Shown here in pieces: positions 40,201 to 53,912 of a DNA stretch of 64,000 nucleotides; within the stretch, counting starts at the first letter, position 1, and every line of letters starts with the position of its first letter. The notes under the pieces were generated by a model. It saw only the letters and a list, made by a program, of their open reading frames with translations. It was not told the DNA's origin and made no database searches. A program made the translations under genes and the position numbers. Source of the stretch: Siphonodentalium dalli (Eukaryota; Mollusca; Scaphopoda; Gadilida; Siphonodentaliidae); contig CP136069.1 of the NCBI GenBank assembly GCA_032622095.1, positions 11,178,036 through 11,242,035 of the forward strand, in the 5' to 3' direction.

Positions 40201-43200
40201 GTCACTCATCTCAGTAGATTGTTTAGGTATAATGGTCACTCATATCAGTATATTGTTTAGGTATAATGGTCACTCATATCAGTAGATTGTTTAGGTATAA
40301 TGGACACTCCTCTCAGTAGATTGCTTAGGTATAATGGACACTCCTCTCAGTAGATTGTTTAGGTATAATGGACACTCCTCTCAGTAGATTGTTTAGGTAT
40401 ACTGGACACTCCTCTCAGTAGATTGTTTAGGTATAATGGACACTCATCTCAGTAGATTGTTTAGGTACAATGGACACTCATATCAGTAGATTGTTTAGGT
40501 ATAATGGACACTCATCTCAGTAGATTGTTTATGTATAATGGACACTCCTCTCAGTAGATTGTTTAGGTATAATGGACACTCGTCTCAGTAGATTGTTTAT
40601 GTATAATGGACACTCCTCTCAGTAGATTGTTTAGGTATAATGGACACTCCTCTCAGTAGATTGTTTAGGTATAATGGACACTCCTCTCAGTATATTGTTT
40701 AGGTATAATGGACACTCCTCTCAGTAGATTGTTTAGGTATAATGGACACTCCTCTCAGTAGACTGTTTAGGTATAATGGACACTCCTCTCAGTAGATTGT
40801 TTAGGTATAATGGACACTCCTCTCAGTAGATTGTTTAGGTATAATGGTCACTCATCTCAGTAGATTGTTTAGGTATAATGGTCACTCATCTCAGTATATT
40901 GTTTAGGTATAATGGTCACTCATATCAGTAGATTGTTTAGGTATAATGGACACTCCTCTCAGTAGATTGTTTAGGTATAATGGAAACTCATCTCAGTAGA
41001 TTGTTTAGGTATAATGGTCACTCATCTCAGTAGATTGTTTAGGTATAATGGACACTCATCTCAGTAGATTGTTTAGGTATAATGGACACTCCTCTCAGTA
41101 GATTGTTTAGGTATAATGGACACTCCTCTCGGTAGATTGTTTAGGTAAAATGGTCACTCATCTCAGTAGATTGTTTAGGTATACTGGTCACTCCTCGCAG
41201 TAGATTGTTTAGGTATAACGGACACTCCTCTCAGTAGATTGTTTAGGTATAACGGACACTCATCTCAGTAGATGGTTTAGGTATAATGGACACTCCTCTC
41301 AGTAGATTGTTTAGGTATAATGGACACTCCTCTCAGTAGATTGTTTAGGTAAAATGGTCACTCATCTCAGTAGATTGTTTAGGTATACTGGTCACTCCTC
41401 GCAGTAGATTGTTTAGGTATAACGGACACTCCTCTCAGTAGATTGTTTAGGTATAACGGACACTCATCTCAGTAGATTGTTTAGGTATAATGGACACTCC
41501 TCTCAGTAGATTGTTTAGGTATAATGGACACTCCTCTCAGTAGATTGTTTAGGTATAATGGACACTCCTCTCAGTAGATTGTTTGGGTATAATGGACACT
41601 CCTCTCAGTAGATTGTTTAGGTATAATGGACACTCCTCTCAGTAGATTGTTTAGGTATAATGGACACTCCTCTCAGTAGATTGTTTAGGTATAATGGACA
41701 CTCCTCTCAGTAGATTGTTTAGGTATAAAGGACACTCATCTCAGTAGATTGTTTAGGTATAATGGACACTCATCTCAGTAGATTGTTTAGGTATAATGGT
41801 CACTCATCTCAGTAGATTGTTTAGGTATAATGGTCACTCCTCTCAGTAGATTGTTTAGGTATAATGGACACTCCTCTCAGTAGATAATGGACACTCCTCT
41901 CAGTAGATTGTTTAGGTATAATGGACTCTCATCTCAGTAGATTGTTTAGGTATAATGGACACCCCTCTCAGTAGATTGTTTAGGTATAATGGACACTCCT
42001 CTCAGTAGATTGTTTAGGTATAATGGACACTCCTCTCAGTAGATTGTTTAGGTATAATGGACACTCCTCTCAGTAGATTGTTTAGGTATAATGGACACTC
42101 CTCTCAGTAGATTGTTTAGGTATAAAGGACACTCATCTCAGTAGATTGTTTAGGTATAATGGACACTCATCTCAGTAGATTGTTTAGGTATAATGGTCAC
42201 TCATCTCAGTAGATTGTTTAGGTATAATGGTCACTCCTCTCAGTAGATTGTTTAGGTATAATGGACACTCCTCTCAGTAGATAATGGACACTCCTCTCAG
42301 TAGATTGTTTAGGTATAATGGACTCTCATCTCAGTAGATTGTTTAGGTATAATGGTCACTCATCTCAGTAGATTGTTTAGGTATAATGGTCACTCCTCTC
42401 AGTAGATTGTTTAGGTATAATGGACACTCCTCTCAGTAGATAATGGACACTCCTCTCAGTAGATTGTTTGGGTATAATGGACACTCCTCTCAGTAGATTG
42501 TTTGGGTATAATGGACACTCCTCTCAGTAGATTGTTTAGGTATAATGGACACTCCTCTCAGTAGATTGTTTAGGTATAATGGACACTCATCGCAGTAGAT
42601 TGTTTAGGTATAACGGACACTCATCTCAGTAGATAATGGACACTCCTCTCAGTAGATTGTTTAGGTATAATGGACACTCATCTCAGTATATTGTTCAGGT
42701 ATAATGGACACTCATCTCAGTAGATTGTTTAGGTATAATGGACACTCCTCTCAGTAGATATTGGACACTCATCGCATTAGATAATGGACACTCCTCTCAG
42801 TAGATAATGGACACTCATCTCAGTAGATAATGGACACTCATCTCAGTGGATAATGAACACTCATCTCAGTAGGTTTGTTTAGGTATAATGGACACTCCTC
42901 TCAGTAGATAATGTACACTCCTCTCAGTAGATTGTCTATGTATAATGGACACTCCTCTCAGTAGATTGTTTAGGTATAATGGACACTCCTCTCAGTAGAT
43001 TGTTTAGGTAAAATGGTCACTCATCTCAGTAGATTGTTTAGGTATACTGGTCACTCCTCGCAGTAGATTGTTTAGGTATAACGGACACTCCTCTCAGTAG
43101 ATTGTTTAGGTATAACGGACACTCCTCTCGGTAGATTGTTTAGGTAAAATGGTCACTCATCTCAGTAGATTGTTTAGGTATACTGGTCACTCCTCGCAGT

Positions 43201-43725
43201 AGATTGTTTAGGTATAACGGACACTCCTCTCAGTAGATTGTTTAGGTATAACGGACACTCATCTCAGTAGATGGTTTAGGTATAATGGACACTCCTCTCA
43301 GTAGATTGTTTAGGTATAATGGACACTCCTCTCAGTAGATTGTTTAGGTAAAATGGTCACTCATCTCAGTAGATTGTTTAGGTATACTGGTCACTCCTCG
43401 CAGTAGATTGTTTAGGTATAACGGACACTCCTCTCAGTAGATTGTTTAGGTATAACGGACACTCATCTCAGTAGATTGTTTAGGTATAATGGACACTCCT
43501 CTCAGTAGATTGTTTAGGTATAATGGACACTCCTCTCAGTAGATTGTTTAGGTATAATGGACACTCCTCTCAGTAGATTGTTTGGGTATAATGGACACTC
43601 CTCTCAGTAGATTGTTTAGGTATAATGGACACTCCTCTCAGTAGATTGTTTAGGTATAATGGACACTCCTCTCAGTAGATTGTTTAGGTATAATGGACAC
43701 TCCTCTCAGTAGATTGTTTAGGTAT

Positions 43726-46463
43726 AAAGGACACTCATCTCAGTAGATTGTTTAGGTATAATGGACACTCATCTCAGTAGATTGTTTAGGTATAATGGTC
43801 ACTCATCTCAGTAGATTGTTTAGGTATAATGGTCACTCCTCTCAGTAGATTGTTTAGGTATAATGGACACTCCTCTCAGTAGATAATGGACACTCCTCTC
43901 AGTAGATTGTTTAGGTATAATGGACTCTCATCTCAGTAGATTGTTTAGGTATAATGGACACCCCTCTCAGTAGATTGTTTAGGTATAATGGACACTCCTC
44001 TCAGTAGATTGTTTAGGTATAATGGACACTCCTCTCAGTAGATTGTTTAGGTATAATGGACACTCCTCTCAGTAGATTGTTTAGGTATAATGGACACTCC
44101 TCTCAGTAGATTGTTTAGGTATAAAGGACACTCATCTCAGTAGATTGTTTAGGTATAATGGACACTCATCTCAGTAGATTGTTTAGGTATAATGGTCACT
44201 CATCTCAGTAGATTGTTTAGGTATAATGGTCACTCCTCTCAGTAGATTGTTTAGGTATAATGGACACTCCTCTCAGTAGATAATGGACACTCCTCTCAGT
44301 AGATTGTTTAGGTATAATGGACTCTCATCTCAGTAGATTGTTTAGGTATAATGGACACCCCTCTCAGTAGATTGTTTAGGTATAATGGACACTCCTCTCG
44401 GTAGATTGTTTGGGTATAATGGACACTCCTCTCAGTAGATTGTTTGGGTATAATGGACACTCCTCTCAGTAGATTGTTTAGGTATAATGGACACTCCTCT
44501 CAGTAGATTGTTTAGGTATAATGGACACTCCTCTCAGTAGATTGTTTAGGTATAATGGACACTCATCGCAGTAGATTGTTTAGGTATAACGGACACTCAT
44601 CTCAGTAGATAATGGACACTCCTCTCAGTAGATTGTTTAGGTATAATGGACACTCATCTCAGTATATTGTTCAGGTATAATGGACACTCATCTCAGTAGA
44701 TTGTTTAGGTATAATGGACACTCCTCTCAGTAGATATTGGACACTCATCGCATTAGATAATGGACACTCCTCTCAGTAGATAATGGACACTCATCTCAGT
44801 AGATAATGGACACTCATCTCAGTGGATAATGAACACTCATCTCAGTAGGTTTGTTTAGGTATAATGGACACTCCTCTCAGTAGATAATGTACACTCCTCT
44901 CAGTAGATTGTCTATGTATAATGGACACTCCTCTCAGTAGATTGTTTAGGTATAATGGACACTCCTCTCAGTAGATTGTTTAGGTAAAATGGTCACTCAT
45001 CTCAGTAGATTGTTTAGGTATACTGGTCACTCCTCGCAGTAGATTGTTTAGGTATAACGGACACTCCTCTCAGTAGATTGTTTAGGTATAACGGACACTC
45101 ATCTCAGTAGATTGTTTAGGTATAATGGACACTCCTCTCAGTAGATTGTTTAGGTATAATGGACACTCCTCTCAGTAGATTGTTTAGGTATAATGGACAC
45201 TCCTCTCAGTAGATTGTTTGGGTATAATGGACACTCCTCTCAGTAGATTGTTTAGGTATAATGGACACTCCTCTCAGTAGATTGTTTAGGTATAATGGAC
45301 ACTCCTCTCAGTAGATTGTTTAGGTATAATGGACACTCCTCTCAGTAGATTGTTTAGGTATAAAGGACACTCATCTCAGTAGATTGTTTAGGTATAATGG
45401 ACACTCATCTCAGTAGATTGTTTAGGTATAATGGTCACTCATCTCAGTAGATTGTTTAGGTATAATGGTCACTCCTCTCAGTAGATTGTTTAGGTATAAT
45501 GGACACTCCTCTCAGTAGATAATGGACACTCCTCTCAGTAGATTGTTTAGGTATAATGGACTCTCATCTCAGTAGATTGTTTAGGTATAATGGACACCCC
45601 TCTCAGTAGATTGTTTAGGTATAATGGACACTCCTCTCAGTAGATTGTTTAGGTATAATGGACACTCCTCTCAGTAGATTGTTTAGGTATAATGGACACT
45701 CCTCTCAGTAGATTGTTTAGGTATAATGGACACTCCTCTCAGTAGATTGTTTAGGTATAAAGGACACTCATCTCAGTAGATTGTTTAGGTATAATGGACA
45801 CTCATCTCAGTAGATTGTTTAGGTATAATGGTCACTCATCTCAGTAGATTGTTTAGGTATAATGGTCACTCCTCTCAGTAGATTGTTTAGGTATAATGGA
45901 CACTCCTCTCAGTAGATAATGGACACTCCTCTCAGTAGATTGTTTAGGTATAATGGACTCTCATCTCAGTAGATTGTTTAGGTATAATGGACACCCCTCT
46001 CAGTAGATTGTTTAGGTATAATGGACACTCCTCTCGGTAGATTGTTTGGGTATAATGGACACTCCTCTCAGTAGATTGTTTGGGTATAATGGACACTCCT
46101 CTCAGTAGATTGTTTAGGTATAATGGACACTCCTCTCAGTAGATTGTTTAGATATAATGGACACTCCTCTCAGTAGATTGTTTAGGTATAATGGACACTC
46201 ATCGCAGTAGATTGTTTAGGTATAACGGACACTCATCTCAGTAGATAATGGACACTCCTCTCAGTAGATTGTTTAGGTATAATGGACACTCATCTCAGTA
46301 GATTGTTCAGGTATAATGGACACTCATCTCAGTAGATTGTTTAGGTATAATGGACACTCCTCTCAGTAGATATTGGACACTCATCGCATTAGATAATGGA
46401 CACTCCTCTCAGTAGATAATGGACACTCATTTCAGTAGATAATGGACACTCATCTCAGTGGAT
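43726..46463. repeat. 1,636-bp higher-order unit with nested 397-bp pairs
   Basis: TATAAAGG markers fall at 43726, 44123, 45362 and 45759: 397 bp apart within pairs and 1,636 bp between pairs. TAATGAAC at 44827 and 46463 gives the same 1,636-bp offset. An earlier partial copy is offset by 1,976 bp (TAATGAAC 42851/44827; GTCTATG 42934/44910) because it holds about 340 extra bases carrying a second CTCGGTAG-AAAATGG block. The 397-bp unit equals eleven 34-bp monomers plus one 23-bp monomer. Confidence 0.85.
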
Positions 46464-49400
46464 AATGAACACTCATCTCAGTAGGTTTGTTTAGGTATAA
46501 TGGACACTCCTCTCAGTAGATAATGTACACTCCTCTCAGTAGAAAATGGACACTCATCTCAGTAGATTGTTTAGGTATAATGGACACTCGTCTCAGTAGA
46601 TTGTTTAGGTATAATGGACACTCCTCTCAGTAGATTGTTTAGGTATAATGGTCAATCCTCTTAGTAGATCGTTTAGGTATAATGGACACTCATCTCAGTA
46701 GATTGTTTAGGTATAATGGACACTCCTATTAGTAGATAATGGACACTCCTCTCAGCAGATTGTTTAGGTATAATGGACACTCCTCTCAGTAGATATTGGA
46801 CACTCCTCTCAGCAGATAATGGACACTCATCTCGGTAGATTGTTTAGATATAATGGACACTCCTCTCAGTAGATTGTTTAGGTATAATGGTCACTCATCT
46901 CAGTAGATTGTTTAGGTATAATGGACACTCATCTCAGTAGATTGTTTATGTATAATGGACACTCCTCTCAGTAGATTGTTTAGGTATAATGGACACTCAT
47001 CTCAGTAGATTGTCTATGTATAATGGACACTCCACTCAGTAGATTGTTTAGGTATAATGGACACTCCTCTCAGTAGATTGTTTAGGTATAATGGACACTC
47101 CTCTCAGTAGATTGTTTAGGTATAATGGACACTCCTCTCAGTATATTGTTTAGGTATAATGGACACTCCTCTCGGTATATTGTTTAGGTATAATGGACAC
47201 TCCTCTCAGTAGATTGTTTAGGTATAATGGACACTCCTCTCAGTAGATTGTTTAGGTACAATGGTCACTCATCTCAGTAGATTGTTTAGGTATAATGGAC
47301 ACTCATCTCAGTAGATTGTTTATGTATAATGGACACTCATCTCAGTAGATCGTTTATGTATAATGGACACTCCTCTCAGTATATTGTTTAGGTATAATGG
47401 ACACTCATCTCAGTAGATTGTTTATGTATAATGGACACTCCTCTCAGTAGATTGTTTAGGTATAATGGACACTCGTCTCAGTATATTGTTTAGGTATAAT
47501 GGACACTCCTCTCAGTATATTGTTTAGGTATAATGGACACTCCTCTCAGTAGATTGTTTAGGTATAATGGACACTCCTCTCAGTAGATTGTTTAGGTATA
47601 ATGGACACTCCTCTCAGTAGATTGCTTAGGTATAATGGACACTCGTCTCAGTAGATTGTGTAGGTATAATGGACACTCCTCTCAGTATATTGTTTAGGTA
47701 TACTGGACACTCCTCTCAGTAGATTGTTTTGGTATAACGGACACTCCTCTCAGTAGATTGTTTAGGTATAATGGACACTCCTCTCAGTAGATTGTTTAGG
47801 TATAATGGACACTCCTCTCAGTAGATTGTTTAGGTATAATGGACACTCATCTCAGTAGATTGTTTATGTATAATGGACACTCCTCTCAGTAGATTGTTTA
47901 GGTATAATGGACACTCGTCTCAGTAGATTGTTTATGTATAATGGACACTCCTCTCAGTAGATTGTTTAGGTGTAATGGACACTCCTCTCAGTAGATTGTT
48001 TAGGTATAATGGACACTCCTCTCAGTATATTGTTTAGGTATAATGGACACTCCTCTCAGTAGATTGTTTAGGTATAATGGACACTCCTCTCAGTAGATTG
48101 TTTAGGTATAATGGACACTCCTCTCAGTAGATTGTTTAGGTATAATGGACACTCCTCAGTAGATTGTTTAGGTATAATGGTCACTCATCTCAGTAGATTG
48201 TTTAGGTATAATGGTCACTCATCTCAGTATATTGTTTAGGTATAATGGTCACTCATATCAGTAGATTGTTTAGGTATAATGGACACTCCTCTCAGTAGAT
48301 TGTTTAGGTATAATGGACACTCATCTCAGTAGATTGTTTAGGTATAATGGTCACTCATCTCAGTAGATTGTTTAGGTATAATGGACACTCATCTCAGTAG
48401 ATTGTTTAGGTATAATGGACACTCCTCTCAGTAGATTGTTTAGGTATAATGGACACTCCTCTCGGTAGATTGTTTAGGTAAAATGGTCACTCATCTCAGT
48501 AGATTGTTTAGGTATACTGGTCACTCCTCGCAGTAGATTGTTTAGGTATAACGGACACTCCTCTCAGTAGATTGTTTAGGTATAACGGACACTCATCTCA
48601 GTAGATTGTTTAGGTATAATGGACACTCATCTCAGTAGATTGTTTAGGTATAACGGACACTCCTCGCAGTAGATTGTTTTGGTATAACGGACACTCCTCT
48701 CAGTAGATTGTTTTGGTATAACGGACACTCCTCTCAGTAGATTGTTTAGGTATAATGGACACTCCTCTCAGTAGATTGTTTAGGTATAATGGACACTCAT
48801 CTCAGTATATTGTTTAGGTATAATGGACACTCGTCTCAGTAGATGGTTTAGGTATAATGGACACTCCTCTCAGTAGATTGTTTAGGTATAATGGACACTC
48901 CTCTCAGTAGATTGTTTAGGTATAATGGACACTCCTCTCAGTAGAATGTTTAGGTATAATGGACACTCCTCTCAGTATATTGTTTAGGTATAATGGACAC
49001 TCCTCTCAGTATATTGTTTAGGTATAATGGACACTCCTCTCAGTATATTGTTTTGGTATAATGGACACTCCTCTCAGTAGATTGTTTAGGTATAATGGAC
49101 ACTCCTCTCAGTAGATTGTTTAGGTATAATGGTCACTCATCTCAGTAGATTGTTTAGGTATAATGGTCACTCATATCAGTATATTGTTTAGGTATAATGG
49201 TCACTCATATCAGTAGATTGTTTAGGTATAATGGACACTCCTCTCAGTAGATTGCTTAGGTATAATGGACACTCCTCTCAGTAGATTGTTTAGGTATAAT
49301 GGACACTCCTCTCAGTAGATTGTTTAGGTATACTGGACACTCCTCTCAGTAGATTGTATAGGTATAATGGACACTCATCTCAGTAGATTGTTTAGGTACA

Positions 49401-49628
49401 ATGGACACTCATATCAGTAGATTGTTTAGGTATAATGGACACTCATCTCAGTAGATTGTTTATGTATAATGGACACTCCTCTCAGTAGATTGTTTAGGTA
49501 TAATGGACACTCGTCTCAGTAGATTGTTTATGTATAATGGACACTCATATCAGTAGATTGTTTAGGTATAATGGACACTCCTCTCAGTAGATTGTTTAGG
49601 TATAATGGACACTCCTCTCAGTATATTG

Positions 49629-52600
49629 TTCAGGTATAATGGACACTCCTCTCAGTAGATTGTTTAGGTATAATGGACACTCCTCTCAGTAGATTGTTTA
49701 GGTATAATGGACACTCCTCTCAGTAGATTGTTTAGGTATAATGGACACTCCTCTCAGTAGATTGTTTAGGTATAATGGTCACTCATCTCAGTAGATTGTT
49801 TAGGTATAATGGTCACTCATCTCAGTATATTGTTTAGGTATAATGGTCACTCATATCAGTAGATTGTTTAGGTATAATGGACACTCCTCTCAGTAGATTG
49901 TTTAGGTATAATGGAAACTCATCTCAGTAGATTGTTTAGGTATAATGGTCACTCATCTCAGTAGATTGTTTAGGTATAATGGACACTCATCTCAGTAGAT
50001 TGTTTAGGTATAATGGACACTCCTCTCAGTAGATTGTTTAGGTATAATGGACACTCCTCTCGGTAGATTGTTTAGGTAAAATGGTCACTCATCTCAGTAG
50101 ATTGTTTAGGTATACTGGTCACTCCTCGCAGTAGATTGTTTAGGTATAACGGACACTCCTCTCAGTAGATTGTTTAGGTATAACGGACACTCATCTCAGT
50201 AGATGGTTTAGGTATAATGGACACTCCTCTCAGTAGATTGTTTAGGTATAATGGACACTCCTCTCAGTAGATTGTTTAGGTATAATGGACACTCCTCTCA
50301 GTAGAATGTTTAGGTATAATGGACACTCCTATCAGTATATTGTTTAGGTATAATGGACACTCCTCTCAGTATATTGTTTAGGTATAATGGACACTCCTCT
50401 CAGTATATTGTTTAGGTATAATGGACACTCCTCTCAGTATATTGTTTAGGTATAATGGACACTCCTCTCAGTAGATTGTTTAGGTATAATGGACACTCCT
50501 CTCAGTAGATTGTTTAGGTATAATGGTCACTCATCTCAGTAGATTGTTTAGGTATAATGGTCACTCATATCAGTATATTGTTTAGGTATAATGGACACTC
50601 CTCTCAGTAGATTGTTTAGGTATAATGGACACTCCTCTCAGTAGATTGCTTAGGTATAATGGACACTCCTCTCAGTAGATTGTTTAGGTATAATGGACAC
50701 TCCTCTCAGTAGATTGTTTAGGTATACTGGACACTCCTCTCAGTAGATTGTTTAGGTATAATGGACACTCATCTCAGTAGATTGTTTAGGTACAATGGAC
50801 ACTCATATCAGTAGATTGTTTAGGTATAATGGACACTCATCTCAGTATATTGTTTATGTATAATGGACACTCCTCTCAGTAGATTGTTTAGGTATAATGG
50901 ACACTCGTCTCAGTAGATTGTTTATGTATAATGGTCACTCCTCTCAGTAGATTGTTTAGGTATAATGGACACTCCTCTCAGTAGATTGTTTAGGTATAAT
51001 GGACACTCCTCTCAGTATATTGTTTAGGTATAATGGACACTCCTCTCAGTAGATTGTTTAGGTATAATGGACACTCCTCTCAGTAGATTGTTTAGGTATA
51101 ATGGACACTCCTCTCAGTAGATTGTTTAGGTATAATGGACACTCCTCTCAGTAGATTGTTTAGGTATAATGGTCACTCATCTCAGTAGATTGTTTAGGTA
51201 TAATGGTCACTCATCTCAGTATATTGTTTAGGTATAATGGTCACTCATATCAGTAGATTGTTTAGGTATAATGGACACTCCTCTCAGTAGATTGTTTAGG
51301 TATAATGGAAACTCATCTCAGTAGATTGTTTAGGTATAATGGTCACTCATCTCAGTAGATTGTTTAGGTATAATGGACACTCATCTCAGTAGATTGTTTA
51401 GGTATAATGGACACTCCTCTCAGTAGATTGTTTAGGTATAATGGACACTCCTCTCGGTAGATTGTTTAGGTAAAATGGTCACTCATCTCAGTAGATTGTT
51501 TAGGTATACTGGTCACTCCTCGCAGTAGATTGTTTAGGTATAACGGACACTCCTCTCAGTAGATTGTTTAGGTATAACGGACACTCATCTCAGTAGATTG
51601 TTTAGGTATAATGGACACTCATCTCAGTAGATTGTTTAGGTATAACGGACACTCCTCGCAGTAGATTGTTTTGGTATAACGGACACTCCTCTCAGTAGAT
51701 TGTTTAGGTATAACGGACACTCCTCTCAGTAGATTGTTTAGGTATAATGGACACTCCTCTCAGTATATTGTTCAGGTATAATGGACACTCCTCTCAGTAG
51801 ATTGTTTAGGTATAATGGACACTCCTCTCAGTAGATTGTTTAGGTATAATGGACACTCCTCTCAGTAGATTGTTTAGGTATAATGGACACTCCTCTCAGT
51901 AGATTGTTTAGGTATAATGGTCACTCATCTCAGTAGATTGTTTAGGTATAATGGTCACTCATCTCAGTATATTGTTTAGGTATAATGGTCACTCATATCA
52001 GTAGATTGTTTAGGTATAATGGACACTCCTCTCAGTAGATTGTTTAGGTATAATGGAAACTCATCTCAGTAGATTGTTTAGGTATAATGGTCACTCATCT
52101 CAGTAGATTGTTTAGGTATAATGGACACTCATCTCAGTAGATTGTTTAGGTATAATGGACACTCCTCTCAGTAGATTGTTTAGGTATAATGGACACTCCT
52201 CTCGGTAGATTGTTTAGGTAAAATGGTCACTCATCTCAGTAGATTGTTTAGGTATACTGGTCACTCCTCGCAGTAGATTGTTTAGGTATAACGGACACTC
52301 CTCTCAGTAGATTGTTTAGGTATAACGGACACTCATCTCAGTAGATGGTTTAGGTATAATGGACACTCCTCTCAGTAGATTGTTTAGGTATAATGGACAC
52401 TCCTCTCAGTAGATTGTTTAGGTATAATGGACACTCCTCTCAGTAGAATGTTTAGGTATAATGGACACTCCTATCAGTATATTGTTTAGGTATAATGGAC
52501 ACTCCTCTCAGTATATTGTTTAGGTATAATGGACACTCCTCTCAGTATATTGTTTAGGTATAATGGACACTCCTCTCAGTATATTGTTTAGGTATAATGG

Positions 52601-53912
52601 ACACTCCTCTCAGTAGATTGTTTAGGTATAATGGACACTCCTCTCAGTAGATTGTTTAGGTATAATGGTCACTCATCTCAGTAGATTGTTTAGGTATAAT
52701 GGTCACTCATATCAGTATATTGTTTAGGTATAATGGACACTCCTCTCAGTAGATTGTTTAGGTATAATGGACACTCCTCTCAGTAGATTGCTTAGGTATA
52801 ATGGACACTCCTCTCAGTAGATTGTTTAGGTATAATGGACACTCCTCTCAGTAGATTGTTTAGGTATACTGGACACTCCTCTCAGTAGATTGTTTAGGTA
52901 TAATGGACACTCATCTCAGTAGATTGTTTAGGTACAATGGACACTCATATCAGTAGATTGTTTAGGTATAATGGACACTCATCTCAGTATATTGTTTATG
53001 TATAATGGACACTCCTCTCAGTAGATTGTTTAGGTATAATGGACACTCGTCTCAGTAGATTGTTTATGTATAATGGTCACTCCTCTCAGTAGATTGTTTA
53101 GGTATAATGGACACTCCTCTCAGTAGATTGTTTAGGTATAATGGACACTCGTCTCAGTATATTGTTTAGGTATAATGGACACTCCTCTCAGTAGATTGTT
53201 TAGGTATAATGGACACTCCTCTCAGTAGATTGTTTAGGTATAATGGACACTCCTCTCAGTAGATTGTTTAGGTATAATGGACACTCCTCTCAGTAGATTG
53301 TTTAGGTATAATGGTCACTCATCTCAGTAGATTGTTTAGGTATAATGGTCACTCATCTCAGTATATTGTTTAGGTATAATGGTCACTCATATCAGTAGAT
53401 TGTTTAGGTATAATGGACACTCCTCTCAGTAGATTGTTTAGGTATAATGGAAACTCATCTCAGTAGATTGTTTAGGTATAATGGTCACTCATCTCAGTAG
53501 ATTGTTTAGGTATAATGGACACTCATCTCAGTAGATTGTTTAGGTATAATGGACACTCCTCTCAGTAGATTGTTTAGGTATAATGGACACTCCTCTCGGT
53601 AGATTGTTTAGGTAAAATGGTCACTCATCTCAGTAGATTGTTTAGGTATACTGGTCACTCCTCGCAGTAGATTGTTTAGGTATAACGGACACTCCTCTCA
53701 GTAGATTGTTTAGGTATAACGGACACTCATCTCAGTAGATTGTTTAGGTATAATGGACACTCATCTCAGTAGATTGTTTAGGTATAACGGACACTCCTCG
53801 CAGTAGATTGTTTTGGTATAACGGACACTCCTCTCAGTAGATTGTTTAGGTATAACGGACACTCCTCTCAGTAGATTGTTTAGGTATAATGGACACTCCT
53901 CTCAGTAGATTG
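49629..53912. repeat. 2,142-bp higher-order tandem pair (63 monomers)
   Basis: Offsets of exactly 2,142 bp join TTCAGG at 49629/51771, GGAAAC at 49913/52055 and again at 51307/53449, and AGATGG at 50201/52343. 2,142 is 63 times 34, so no short monomer is included. Within each unit the GGAAAC markers are 1,394 bp (41 monomers) and 748 bp (22 monomers) apart, so the unit itself grew by duplication of a GGAAAC-bearing block. Confidence 0.88.

Larger units (their letters stand above)
19843..42350. repeat. 12.4-kb higher-order duplication containing S plus satellite
   Basis: S2 plus A3 and S3 plus A4 align over about 10 kb. The offset is 12,416 bp through S and the GGTCACTCAGTAG marker (21966/34382), and becomes 12,417 after a 1-bp deletion near 23504 (CTCTAGTAGA). 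Markers at the new offset are AGCAGATAATG 23610/36027, TGGCCACTC 24414/36831, TAGGTTTGTT 25064/37481, GTGTAGG 26310/38727 and GGAAAC 28565/40982. Small compensating monomer gains and losses occur, for example near 24300/36720. Beyond about 30.0/42.35 kb the two sides are rearranged. Confidence 0.88.
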
